DNA of 64,000 nucleotides from Neovahlkampfia damariscottae (lineage: Eukaryota; Heterolobosea; Selenaionea; Neovahlkampfiida; Neovahlkampfiidae): assembly GCA_016618085.1 (NCBI GenBank), contig JABLTG010000006.1:62001-126000 (forward strand). The letters run 5' to 3'. The notes beneath the pieces are model-generated. The model made no database searches. It saw nothing but the letters and a program-made list of their open reading frames with translations, and was not told the DNA's origin. Shown here one piece after another: positions 29,738 to 39,381 of this stretch. The stretch's first letter is position 1. Each line of letters opens with the position of its first letter. Made by a program: the position numbers and the translations under genes.

Positions 29738-30952
29738 ATGTTGAGAACATTAACCGAAGACAATAACGGAATTCATGCTAAATGCAAGGATTTGACTTGT
29801 GAAAATTTACCGACGTTCGCTGGTACTGTATTACCAACAATTTCAAGCATAGTTGAAAGAAATGCTGCTGATGTATTGAGTGGTGAAAAGATCATTGTTG
29901 GAGATGGAACAAATAAAATCAAAGACAGTAATATTGATGCAACAAGTGATAATATCAACTTACCTCTTGATAAAGGATATTGGATTAACTCCCAACCTAT
30001 TGTTTATCAAGATAATGCAGATTCATCAAAATATAAAATTGAAGTTCATAAAGCAAAAGTAAATGAAGAGCTTCAATGCAACTCCATTAAATCAGTTGGT
30101 GCCGATGATGATATTACCATTGATGCAAATGGTACAGGTGTAATGAGATTTAATACAATTGTAAATAATGGTTGCTTCTTTGGTGGTGCAACTGGAGGTT
30201 TAGGATTTAATTGGGCTATCAAGACAACATTCGATTCAGCAGGTGCAACAGATCCTTGTGTTATTATTGGCACAGCAACTGAAAGTGGTGGTAGTTCAAA
30301 GATTGCGGTTATTGGTTCAAATGATTTACAAGCTGCCAATTGGACACCTATTTATATGCAACCTTCAGTTGCAGCTGGTGCTATTGTTATTCTTGGCGAT
30401 GTCGCTCCGGCAACTGCGATTGCAACTGGTGCTAAAATGTATTCTAATGGTGCAAGTTACAATGTCGGACAAGTTATAAGTGAAAGTTCAATGATTGTAA
30501 GAAAAAATGGTGCTAATGGTCATATTCTAACAAGTGGCACAGCTCCTAGTTCAGCATATAATCATTTCTTGCAATCAAAAACCGAAACATTAGCTGGTAT
30601 TGATAATGTTTGTATTGCCAATTGGTCAACCGATTCAGGTACAGGTGTTTCAGGTGCTGGTGGAAACTTTGTATCATATTTCATACATGACGCTACTAAC
30701 TTCGGTTTTAGTAAAATGTTCATTTCTGTAAATGTTGATGCCGGAACAACAGGTGAGTTGATTGTGAGTGATGATACAAATAGTGGAACAATTGCAACTA
30801 TTAGTCTTACGGCAACAAGTATTGCGTATCCAATTGTGCATACATCATTTGCTAATTTTACAGCAGGAGCAGCTTTATATTCTGTTGGAATAAATAGAAC
30901 GTCTGGTTCAGGAGTTTGTGAAATTGTAGCTTTTAGTATTTATTCTGGATAA
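29738..30952 (+). CDS. fibre- or spike-like structural protein
   Basis: 404 residues, rich in Gly, Ala, Ser and Thr with short beta-type repeats, and almost free of the lysine runs common elsewhere. Its composition and a C-terminal beta domain (SVGINRTSGSGVCEIVAFSI) resemble fibre or receptor-binding proteins. No specific family recognised. An AAATATAACT word before the ATG is shared with the protease gene. Confidence 0.5.
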   Translation: MLRTLTEDNNGIHAKCKDLTCENLPTFAGTVLPTISSIVERNAADVLSGEKIIVGDGTNKIKDSNIDATSDNINLPLDKGYWINSQPIVYQDNADSSKYKIEVHKAKVNEELQCNSIKSVGADDDITIDANGTGVMRFNTIVNNGCFFGGATGGLGFNWAIKTTFDSAGATDPCVIIGTATESGGSSKIAVIGSNDLQAANWTPIYMQPSVAAGAIVILGDVAPATAIATGAKMYSNGASYNVGQVISESSMIVRKNGANGHILTSGTAPSSAYNHFLQSKTETLAGIDNVCIANWSTDSGTGVSGAGGNFVSYFIHDATNFGFSKMFISVNVDAGTTGELIVSDDTNSGTIATISLTATSIAYPIVHTSFANFTAGAALYSVGINRTSGSGVCEIVAFSIYSG

Positions 30953-30989
30953 ATAAGTTAGTCATGCTTGATTGTAAAAAAATTTTTTG

Positions 30990-31160
30990 TTAGTTTGTCT
31001 TTTTACCCCATAGACGTACTTGTCCTTTTCTGTAACATTCTGCATATGTACCTTCTCTTGAATTTTTTGGTAGCATTGGTTTTGAACCACAATAAGGTTT
31101 CTTTGCTGTTGATTTTGAGGATTGAGTTGATTTGGATTTTGCTGATTTCTTTTTTGTCAT
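30990..31160 (-). CDS. small basic protein with KPYCGSKPMLP and GTYAECYRKGQ motifs
   Basis: A 56-residue frame beginning MTKKKSAKSKST and ending LWGKKTN. The second half (Cys-Gly-Ser-Lys, then a Gly-Thr-Tyr-Ala-Glu-Cys patch and a Gly-Gln) resembles small conserved proteins I recall from algal and amoebal DNA viruses and Polinton-like viruses. The role is unknown; the basic head suggests DNA or capsid-interior binding. Confidence 0.6.
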   Translation of the reverse strand: MTKKKSAKSKSTQSSKSTAKKPYCGSKPMLPKNSREGTYAECYRKGQVRLWGKKTN

Positions 31161-31246
31161 TTTTCAAAAATCTGTAAAGTTATATTTTTCGCCAGATATA
31201 TTTTAATTTAAATTAAAAATTCTAATTTTTTTTTGTAATAAAATAT

Positions 31247-31447
31247 ATGGACTCATTTCAAATATCAATTTTAATTTTACAAATTGTTAATATCATTTTC
31301 AGTATTTGTGTTGGTCCGTTAGTTACAGCCTTTGTTGAATTTTCACGAAGAATTGAAAGGTCAAATTGTTGTGGCAGCAGTGTTGAATTATCTGAATCTT
31401 TAAAATCGGAGCAACATGATGTTCCAAAAAATGAACATGATCCTTAA
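31247..31447 (+). CDS. small single-TM protein of the viral element
   Basis: 66 residues: one hydrophobic segment (ISILILQIVNIIFSICVGPL) and a charged tail. Unknown function. Confidence 0.5.
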   Translation: MDSFQISILILQIVNIIFSICVGPLVTAFVEFSRRIERSNCCGSSVELSESLKSEQHDVPKNEHDP

Positions 31448-31464
31448 TTGTAAAATCTGAGAAT

Positions 31465-31761
31465 TTACATTTTAAGATTTTCTTTGTTTTCTTTGATAAA
31501 TCTCAATAAATATTCTTTAAAAAGATATAAACTTGGATTTTTATCAGTAATCTTTTTTTGATTTTGGATTACCCATCTGCAATATTTTTCATCTTCAGGA
31601 GTTTCAAGTTCAGCAATTTCTTCAAATGATCTATCTTTGTTTTTTCCATATTTCATTTTAAGTTCACCTAATTCATAGAGATCTAATTTGAGATATTGTT
31701 CAAGATCATCATCATATACGTTTTCTGAAAGTCTAATAAGTTTTTGTAATGGGTCAGACAT
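31465..31761 (-). CDS. hypothetical acidic protein of the viral element
   Basis: 98 residues, charged and helical, with no recognised domain. A variant of the element palindrome lies at 31783-31796, just upstream of the start, and GTATATAC a little further up may be its promoter. Confidence 0.5.
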   Translation of the reverse strand: MSDPLQKLIRLSENVYDDDLEQYLKLDLYELGELKMKYGKNKDRSFEEIAELETPEDEKYCRWVIQNQKKITDKNPSLYLFKEYLLRFIKENKENLKM

Positions 31762-31867
31762 GTTTTGGAGTCTTTTGTTTTCTAAATCTAAGATTTTGAG
31801 ATGTATATACTATGATTTGAATAGTTTAATTGAAATTAAAATAATTAATTCAAAAAAAATTAATTAA

Positions 31868-32938
31868 TTATTCCTTTTTCTTATTTTTTCTGGATTTAAC
31901 TGGTGTAGATCCAATATATCGTTTTATTGGTGAATTTTCACTTTCTTTTGGTGTCTCATTTGGTATTTGAAATTGAGTATGTACTACCAATTCAAAATGA
32001 GGATACAAACGTTTAATATCATTTCCTGTTTCTATATTTTTCAATTTGTATCGTTTTCCAACTTTTTCAACGATTGTGTAGAGAGTTTTTGAAGTTTTCA
32101 ATGCATCACCTTTATCAAATATTTTTTTCTTGGATGTAGTTCTTACAGTGTCGCCAACTTTAAGGTTTGGTTCAACTCTTGTAATATTTTGATTGTTTAC
32201 CGATGCATTTTCAGGATCTGTTGATCTTGAAAGCCAAACATCAATCGGTTTTTGTTTGATGGTGCTATGAAAATTATTATTGTATTTTCCAACAGCTGCA
32301 TTCAAATGTTTATACCAATGAAATAAAGGCTCGCCAACATATTCATAAGTTTGTTTACTTTGTATTCTCATTTTTTGTAGAATATCTGCTAATGTTCTAT
32401 TAAATCTTTCAACTAAACTATTTTTTACAACATCTTCTGGATCTGAATAAATTACTTTGACGTTATGCCTTTTCATCAAATCAACAAAGTCTTTTGAAAT
32501 AAATTGATTATCGCATCTGAGTTCTTTTGGATATCCCATTTCTTCAAATATTTCTTTGATTGCATCTAACAATGTACTTTTCTTTTTTGAGCTAAATTTT
32601 AGATCCATATTTGTCAATGCACGGCTTTGAGCATATCGACTATTAGTATCAATTACATTCAAAATATATCGATAATTGTTGATTTTAAAACGATCATAAA
32701 CCATAACATCCATAAAATAAAGATCTCTTGGAAAAGGAACATAAATCGAATTGAATTTTTTTGGTTTTTTCTTTTGTTGAGTTAATTGATGCCATTCTTG
32801 TTGATCGCGGATATTTTTGATTTCTTTTTCACTTAATTCTATTCCTTTTTCTTTAAGAATCTTTTGTAACTTTGATAAATCTGAAATCAATCCAGTATTT
32901 GGATCATTGATTGTTTGTTCGGCTTGTAACTTTTGCAT
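31868..32938 (-). CDS. RVE-family integrase
   Basis: 356 residues. The catalytic triad is visible: Asp in YFMDVMVYD, Asp in LRCDNQF and Glu in SLVERFNRT, the D,D-35-E pattern of retroviral-type integrases carried by Polintons. A C-terminal SH3-like region follows (VGDTVRTTSKKKIFDKGDAL). It would insert the element into the host genome. Confidence 0.88.
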   Translation of the reverse strand: MQKLQAEQTINDPNTGLISDLSKLQKILKEKGIELSEKEIKNIRDQQEWHQLTQQKKKPKKFNSIYVPFPRDLYFMDVMVYDRFKINNYRYILNVIDTNSRYAQSRALTNMDLKFSSKKKSTLLDAIKEIFEEMGYPKELRCDNQFISKDFVDLMKRHNVKVIYSDPEDVVKNSLVERFNRTLADILQKMRIQSKQTYEYVGEPLFHWYKHLNAAVGKYNNNFHSTIKQKPIDVWLSRSTDPENASVNNQNITRVEPNLKVGDTVRTTSKKKIFDKGDALKTSKTLYTIVEKVGKRYKLKNIETGNDIKRLYPHFELVVHTQFQIPNETPKESENSPIKRYIGSTPVKSRKNKKKE

Positions 32939-33034
32939 TTTTTTTCAAAATCTAACAGTATATAATTCTGAAAATTAATATTTTAATTTAATTTCAATTA
33001 AATAATTCTATTTGTATAAATATACAATTTCAAA

Positions 33035-33256
33035 ATGAGTGAAGAACAACAAATCCCAAAAACAGAAACAATAAAAATCAAAAAATCAACCCGTGAGGCT
33101 TTAACAGATGATGATCTAGTTGAAAAAATTAAACAATTAACAATACAACGTGAAAATTTAAGTCATGAAATTAAAAAGCTCAGAAACCGATATAATGCAA
33201 GAGTTTTCAAAGCAAAAAAGAAAGCAGAATTACTTGCGAGTGACGTTACATCTTAA
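33035..33256 (+). CDS. small coiled-coil protein of the viral element
   Basis: 73 residues, mainly one helix (VEKIKQLTIQRENLSHEIKK). It overlaps the 3' end of the convergent replication gene by 27 nt. No family recognised. Confidence 0.5.
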   Translation: MSEEQQIPKTETIKIKKSTREALTDDDLVEKIKQLTIQRENLSHEIKKLRNRYNARVFKAKKKAELLASDVTS

Positions 33257-36200
33257 ACAAGTCAATTGAACATTATTTTTTGTGTGTCCATAATTGTTAT
33301 TAATTCTGTCGACTGAAGGTTTAATTATTGGGTTTAAACAAATTTTGCAGATTCCATTTTGATCTTCATACATTTTTTCAATAAATTCTTCAGTAATATC
33401 ATTTTCAAATCCTTCTTGCATGTCATAAACTTCGTGATGGGAAATCGGTGGAATTTCTGAATCTTTCTTTCGTGAAATCTCAGATTTTGAAGCAATATAT
33501 ACATTATTCAGATCTGTTGCTCTTGTTATTGCAACCCATAACCATTCTCTTGTAATATATTTGGAGTCTAAATTATGAATGATTATTTTTTTATCTGTTG
33601 TTGTTCCTTGAATGGAATGCCCTGTATATGCTGCGGTACTTCTGAAATTCTTCAAGTATTTTGCATCAATTTCATATGATTTGTTTGTTAATACATCACA
33701 GATTCGCAATATCTCAGATTTTGCCGAACCATTTACAAATTCCAATTTGTAGGTAAAATTTGTTTGAAATACTTGTTTCTTTATCAAAAATCGTTCTTTG
33801 ACATAGATTTCTTTTGTATCTTGATAAATTTTTGCAAGTTTGTCACATAATCCTTGGTAATAACAAATATTCATAATTTCCTTTTGTTCATTATCAGAAT
33901 CTTGCAAAATCTGAGATTTTGAAAAATTGTATTTTTTCACGATTTCAAGTGGATTAAATATTTCTGATTCAAATATGTCTTCTTTTAGTTTTAATAATAT
34001 TTTTTCTTCGTTTTCATTTTTCAATCTTCTTGAACGATTCAATTGTACACGGTTACAAAACAAATCTTCAATTATTTCATTGTAAATTTCTGGATTGTCA
34101 ATATGATCTTCAATAGGTTTATTTTGATATTTGTCACCAGCAGCAATAAATAACTTTGAAGGAAAACCATTTTTGAATTTTTTCAAACGATATAAATCAT
34201 TAGTTGACAAATTATAAATTTCATCGAACAAAACGATATCAAAATCAGATACATCACGTGAAATCTCAGATTTTGAGGATTCATCAACATCCTTTCCTCT
34301 GATTAATCCTAAAAGTGAACAAAATGTTATTGAATGAACATTTGAATTTTCTTTAAATTTCCTTTTAATATCTGCTGCAAGTGCATTTGTTGGTGCAACA
34401 GCAAGAATTTTTTTGTTGTTTTTCAAAGACCAAAGTATAATATTGGTTGTTTTTCCAGCTCCAGGTAAATTTGCTCTGACTAATACATTTCCTTTATTCA
34501 AAACATCAAAACTATCCAAATTAAATTCATCTTCCATTTTTAAGTTTTGTTTGATAGTTTTTTGTTTTGTTGATGGAACTGAGATTTGGCTTTTGCATTG
34601 AAATTCTGAATTTGTTGGCAATTGATTGATTGTAACTTCTTCAATTGGTTTTAAATCACCAAAATTATCTCCAAAATTGAATTTATTTGATATATTTGAT
34701 TCATCTCCACGGAAGTATAAACAATCAGTTCTGACACCAATTATTTCACAATCTAATTCTTCCAATTTGTTAGCAAGAACAGTTAAATCAGTCCTTATCG
34801 TATCATAAATTAATGCTTGAATCAAATAAAATCCATTTTCTAATTGAAGTTTTTCACCTTGGATTTCACTATAATAATATTTTTTAATTAATTCTGAATT
34901 TTCATTCTTTATGATTATTTCTTTTGGAAAACATTCGGAGCTTTCTGAAAGTGTATTTGCTTCATCAAGATTATCAAATAAATAACTGAGTTTTCCTTGA
35001 TTGTATTTTTTTCCTGTTAACCCAATTGTTTTATTTAAAATGAATTTCCAATCTGCTGTTTCTAATCCAGAATCTTTTACTTTATCAATTGCTTTTGGAA
35101 TTTCATTATTTGGAATAAATTTGTTCAAAGCACAAACATGAGTGATTGTGAACTCTGTAAAATTTGTAAATAAGTTTTTGATTTTCTTTAAATTAACTCC
35201 AAATATGATTCTATTTTTTTGGTTTGAAAATAATGCATCATGATTATCAAGTGAAATAATGTAAATATGATGGTCAACAATCGGTTCAAAATTATATTCT
35301 TTAAATCCATCAAATGGTGTTGCTGCGGGAATAAATTTTGAATTATACAAGACGCTTGAATATGCTTTGGTCATATCTAATTTAAATATTTTTTCTTGTG
35401 AAATCTGAGATTTCACGTTGGTAAATAATCCAATTGGTGCGTTTATTGGAAGCTTCAATAAATTCGTAACTAAACTTTCTTCGTAAGTTGAAATATATTT
35501 GTAATTGATTAAAGCATCTTCAAATTCTTTTCCTTGTTTCACAAACAACTTCATATATTCTATTGAGGTTTTACCAATTTCAGCAACTTCGTCACTTAAA
35601 CCAGCGTTAAATGGAACAAAAATTGCAATAGACTTGTTAATTTTAATCGTTATTTTTGTTATTTGGTCAACCATTGTCACGTGAGGATGATATTTAATTT
35701 TTTCTTTGAACCAGTGAAGAACATCATCAAGTTTTACAACTGAAAAGAATTTATAAAATTTGTTTTCTTCAAATGGATAACTGAGCAGTTCTTCAACGTT
35801 GGTTAAAAATTCTTCAATAAATTTATTCTTTCTCATGTAATATTTATCTGAAGTTTTGATAGTTTGAGCTAGTTCTTCTATTGAGTTTGAAATTTCACCG
35901 TCTATTGTTTCCAATCTGTTAGTTATTTGATAAAGATGATTATTTGAAACAAGTCCTTTGAAGTGTCTTGTAGATAAATTCGATCTTTCCGCAGTTGGAT
36001 GATGTTTATCAATAATGTTTCCATGAATATCCAAAATAGTCATTTTCAAGTTATGTTCAATAAAGAACTTTTTTAACTGTTCAACTGAAAGAGAAAAGTC
36101 CAATTTTGTAATATCAAGTTGAGTTTTTTCATCAATTATTTTTTTAATTTCTTCTTGTTTCTTCTTTCCGAGTTTTTTGAAATAATGAGCATAATTTCCT

Positions 36201-37219
36201 CCTTGAAACACACACTTTTGATTATAAATGAATTTTCCTACTGCGTCACAAGTGACACCGACTTGGTTTAAGTCTTCTTGATGAAAGTAGTTGAATAATG
36301 ATTGGTAAGTGAGGTCAAAATGAGTTTGGTAAAGTTTTATTAAAGTTGTATAAACACAAGATTCACTTTGGAAGTTATTCAAAAGATATTCGTTTAATTT
36401 GTAATTTTGGAGGTCTTTGATTGTTTTTGCTGAATATTCAATGAACTCATGGTTGATTTTTGGTTCTATGAATTTTTCTTGGTTTTTTAATGGTGTTGTT
36501 TTTAAATCAAAATCTTCATCTGGTTCCATTGTTTGTAAATCTGTAACTTTGATATATTCGATTAAACTTTCAATGGCATTCATGTGATCAAAGGTTTTTG
36601 TATTTCTTAACATATCCAACAACCATTTGTAATCTTCAATTTTTCTTGAATCTTTTAACGATGACTTGTTTGCTTTGAATTCTGTTATTAGCTGATTTTT
36701 TTTGGTATCTGAAAGATATCCAGTTACGTTGTATTTTCTGATGACTCTATATTTAAAATCTTTGGTTTTATGAGCTTCATAATAAATACTTGGATCTTGA
36801 TTTTTATCTTCTTTGGCAAAAACATAAACAGAAAAACTAACCTTAGTCTTTTTTCCTAAATAATTTTCAATAGCATCGATATAATCTTCTTTTTCTTTTT
36901 TATCTTTCCAGTTATTCATTTTGGTTGTAAATTTATTATTTTTATAAAGGTAAACCTTTCCGTTTGGCATTTTCAAATAAAAATCATCATGTTTTGGCGA
37001 CTTAATAATTCCGTTATAAATATCTTCTGGTTTTTCTATAATTTTTATATTTGTTAAGTTGATGTTTGAGTCAATTTTTTTTATTTCGTTAATGTAATTT
37101 GAATTTTTTTTCAGAAAATTTGTAGGTACACCATTTTTTGTCAAATAAGTTCTCTTTTTATCTTTTTCGATGTAATGAGAATTTTTTGCTCTTTTTATTT
37201 CAATTTTGTTTTCAGACAT
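33230..37219 (-). CDS. family-B polymerase - SF1 helicase - HNH nuclease fusion
   Basis: One open frame of 1329 residues. The N-terminal half is unassigned. The polymerase-like core follows, with motif A KLDMTKAYSSVL, motif B-like WKFILNKTIGLTG and motif C-like IIGVRTDCLYF. A superfamily 1 helicase comes next: LPGAGKTTNI (I), LAVAPTNALAADI (Ia), IVLFDEIYN (II), AAGDKYQ (III), YTGHSIQGTTTD (V), WVAITRATD (VI). The last 45 residues are an HNH nuclease (CKICLNPI ... SVDRINNNYGHTKNN ... CLRCN). Five copies of the element palindrome lie in this gene. It probably replicates the element. The polymerase call is the least sure part. Confidence 0.78.
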   Translation of the reverse strand: MSENKIEIKRAKNSHYIEKDKKRTYLTKNGVPTNFLKKNSNYINEIKKIDSNINLTNIKIIEKPEDIYNGIIKSPKHDDFYLKMPNGKVYLYKNNKFTTKMNNWKDKKEKEDYIDAIENYLGKKTKVSFSVYVFAKEDKNQDPSIYYEAHKTKDFKYRVIRKYNVTGYLSDTKKNQLITEFKANKSSLKDSRKIEDYKWLLDMLRNTKTFDHMNAIESLIEYIKVTDLQTMEPDEDFDLKTTPLKNQEKFIEPKINHEFIEYSAKTIKDLQNYKLNEYLLNNFQSESCVYTTLIKLYQTHFDLTYQSLFNYFHQEDLNQVGVTCDAVGKFIYNQKCVFQGGNYAHYFKKLGKKKQEEIKKIIDEKTQLDITKLDFSLSVEQLKKFFIEHNLKMTILDIHGNIIDKHHPTAERSNLSTRHFKGLVSNNHLYQITNRLETIDGEISNSIEELAQTIKTSDKYYMRKNKFIEEFLTNVEELLSYPFEENKFYKFFSVVKLDDVLHWFKEKIKYHPHVTMVDQITKITIKINKSIAIFVPFNAGLSDEVAEIGKTSIEYMKLFVKQGKEFEDALINYKYISTYEESLVTNLLKLPINAPIGLFTNVKSQISQEKIFKLDMTKAYSSVLYNSKFIPAATPFDGFKEYNFEPIVDHHIYIISLDNHDALFSNQKNRIIFGVNLKKIKNLFTNFTEFTITHVCALNKFIPNNEIPKAIDKVKDSGLETADWKFILNKTIGLTGKKYNQGKLSYLFDNLDEANTLSESSECFPKEIIIKNENSELIKKYYYSEIQGEKLQLENGFYLIQALIYDTIRTDLTVLANKLEELDCEIIGVRTDCLYFRGDESNISNKFNFGDNFGDLKPIEEVTINQLPTNSEFQCKSQISVPSTKQKTIKQNLKMEDEFNLDSFDVLNKGNVLVRANLPGAGKTTNIILWSLKNNKKILAVAPTNALAADIKRKFKENSNVHSITFCSLLGLIRGKDVDESSKSEISRDVSDFDIVLFDEIYNLSTNDLYRLKKFKNGFPSKLFIAAGDKYQNKPIEDHIDNPEIYNEIIEDLFCNRVQLNRSRRLKNENEEKILLKLKEDIFESEIFNPLEIVKKYNFSKSQILQDSDNEQKEIMNICYYQGLCDKLAKIYQDTKEIYVKERFLIKKQVFQTNFTYKLEFVNGSAKSEILRICDVLTNKSYEIDAKYLKNFRSTAAYTGHSIQGTTTDKKIIIHNLDSKYITREWLWVAITRATDLNNVYIASKSEISRKKDSEIPPISHHEVYDMQEGFENDITEEFIEKMYEDQNGICKICLNPIIKPSVDRINNNYGHTKNNVQLTCLRCNVTRK

Positions 37220-37455
37220 TTATATTTTGGATTAGGCAAATTTTTTTGTTTGAAAATAATGAATTATTAATTATTGGTATGGAATTGTTAAATTGAAAAT
37301 TGAACTTTTTGTCCCCCTTTTAGTGACTGATTGTTTATAGGACTTGTAAGTTCGAAACAAATACTAAAGATTTGAATTCGGTGGATAATGTTGACCAATT
37401 TTTTCAAAATAAATTTTCATATTCGGACATGATTGGTTCATTTTTTGAGTTGAAA

Positions 37456-38882
37456 ATGTCAGTTGAGAATGTCCGTCAAGCAATTTGTAATGGAAATATA
37501 AATAAACTCGAAGAATTAATAAAAAAAGGATTTGAAATTGACAAACAATATCCTCATCCTCTTGGTTGTGTAAGAGTTACTTTTTTTATGATGATTAGTA
37601 TGTAAGAAAGAAATATAAATTTATAAATCATGATTAGATTGTAAGAAAGAAATATAAATTTATCAATCATGATTAGATTGTAAGAAAGAAATATACATTT
37701 ATAAATGATGATTAGGGTGTAAGAAAGAAATATACATTTATCAATCATGATTAGAGTGTAAGAAAGAAATATAAATTTATCAATCATGATTAGTATGTAA
37801 GAAAGAAATATAAATTTATAAATCATGATTAGATTGTAAGAAAGAAATATACATTTATCAATCATGATTAGGAAGTAAGAAAGAAATATACATTTATAAA
37901 TCATGATTAGGGTGTAAGAAAGAAATATACATTTATCAATCATGATTAGTATGTAAGAAAGAAATATAAATTATCAATCATGATTAGTATGTAAGAAAGA
38001 AATATAAATTTATCAATCATGATTAGTATGTAAGAAAGAAATATACATTTATCAATCATGATTAGGGTGTAAGAAAGAAATATAAATTTATAAATCATGA
38101 TTAGTATGTAAGAAAGAAATATAAATTTATCAATCATGATTAGAGTGTAAGAAAGAAATATAAATTTATAAATCATGATTAGATTGTAAGAAAGAAATAT
38201 ACATTTATCAATCATGATTAGTATGTAAGAAAGAAATATAAATTTATCAATCATGATTAGGGTGTAAGAAAGAAATATAAATTTATAAATCATGATTAGT
38301 ATGTAAGAAAAATATAAATTTATAAATCATGATTAGGAAGTAAGAAAGAAATATAAATTTATAAACAATGATTAGACTGTAAGAAAGAAATATAAATTTA
38401 TCAGTCATGATTAGGGTGTAAGAAAGAAATATAAATTTATCAATCATGATTAGTGTGTAAGAAAGAAATATAAATTTTGATTTACAACATTTTGGAAGTA
38501 TTTCAAAGACGAGGTACTTTTTTTATCTAAATTTACATTTTTAGAACCAAAGTTATGGTGATTCTATTCCTTGGACTCCACTTCAATATGCTGCAGCGAT
38601 CGAAAGACAAGTATGACATTTTTTATTTATTTTTTTAAGGATGTCATTGATTTTTTGGTTGAAAATAGAGCTGATATTTCAATTGTCGATAAAACGGGAA
38701 GAACTGCTCAAGAGATTGCTGATTTCTTGGAAAAAGATATTGATGTTAAAAAATTTATAAAAGAACAACAATCAAGAGAGAAAATGTATTCAATGAAAAA
38801 ATTATTTGATATTAAATTTAATTTTAAAAGAAACAAAAGAAAAATAATTGAAGTGGAAGATAATGAAAATTTAAGAAAATAA
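37456..38882 (+). CDS. ankyrin-repeat protein with an expanded first intron
   Basis: Exons 37456-37569, 38545-38610 and 38640-38882 join in frame. The ankyrin signature spans the junctions: PWTPLQYAAAIERQ, then DVIDFLVENRADISIVDKTG and RTAQEIADFL. About 140 residues with a basic C terminus. An in-frame ATG also lies at 37429, but the ATTGG box at 37432 suggests the start at 37456. Intron 2 is 29 nt; intron 1 is 975 nt because it contains the 39-bp array. Host gene, flanking the viral element on its right. Confidence 0.75.
37602..38492 (+). repeat. minisatellite of 39-bp intron-like units (23 starts)
   Basis: A unit beginning GTAAGAAAGAAATAT and ending CATGATTAG (36 nt) is followed by a variable triplet and repeats with a 39-bp period; GTAAG starts lie at 37602, 37641, 37680, and so on to 38457, with two units shortened by 1-2 nt. 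It fills the first intron of the ankyrin gene. The triplets between units are TAT, ATT, GGT, AGT, GAA, ACT and TGT; none is a stop codon. Confidence 0.92.
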
Positions 38883-39381
38883 AAATAATTTCTAAAGATT
38901 TACAGCAATATCACAAATGAAAATTCTCCATCCTTACTTTTTATTCTTTTTCTATTAAAAAAAAGATTTCTGAAAAAATGACCATATCCCGTACCAATAC
39001 GTATAAATATAATGAAAAACCCATGATTACAATTATTTAATTTTTTTTCTTCACTCTGATCTCCCAAATTCACATACCTCTGATAATTCTTTTCTAATTA
39101 ATTCCAAAACTTGGTCACCAGCATTCAATTAATTTTAAAATACCCACTACACAAAATCATTAATATAATCCTCTTAGCTCATTCAAATTCCAACACCTCT
39201 ATAGATGGTTGTTTTATTTCCTTGCTCAATCTACGAGTTTTTTGAAAAGGAAAAATTGAAAAATTTTGAAAATGTAGAAGTGTAGGAATTAATACTTTGT
39301 ATTTTTAAAGCAGATAATTTTATTGTCGTAGAGAAGTGAGTTTCATATTTTTCTTGAGCTCCGCTGCAGTTGGTTGGGTTT
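38883..39381. other. gene-free AT-rich stretch
   Basis: About 500 bp after the ankyrin gene with no frame I can support. On the minus strand near 39090 a short GDQVLELIRKELSEV-like reading might be a gene fragment, but it is interrupted and unassigned. Confidence 0.4.

Larger units (their letters stand above)
20021..37380. mobile_element. endogenous Polinton-like virus element (about 17.2 kb, looks whole)
   Basis: A block of genes unlike the host neighbours: GIY-YIG nuclease, major capsid protein and a shorter relative, penton-like protein, LRAT/NlpC-P60-like protein, packaging ATPase, adenain-type protease, fibre-like protein, RVE integrase, and a polymerase-helicase-HNH fusion. This set and size are characteristic of Polintons and Polinton-like viruses. 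Genes are intronless and lack CCAAT boxes. All recognised frames are open, so I see no break; this suggests a recent insertion or continued constraint. I could not identify terminal inverted repeats or a target duplication, so ends are approximate: left between 20021 and 20030, right between 37220 and about 37390. Confidence 0.8.

Noticed and set aside
37340-37370. tRNA-like TTCGAAA motif
   Set aside because: No flanking stem and no D- or anticodon arm could be formed.
20000-37390. Terminal inverted repeats and target duplication of the viral element
   Set aside because: I compared sequence around 19.5-20.1 kb with 37.2-37.4 kb by eye and found no convincing pair, so ends are given as approximate.
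37554-38293. Two minus-strand frames encoding a 13-residue repeated hydrophobic peptide
   Set aside because: They are a side effect of a 39-bp repeat whose period is a multiple of three, within an intron; no promoter or start supports them.
37602-38492. CRISPR-like array
   Set aside because: The variable parts are only three bases long, far too short for spacers, and the genome is eukaryotic.
39060-39240. Possible gene fragment on the minus strand
   Set aside because: Only a short helical reading is open; no start, splice structure or family match was found.
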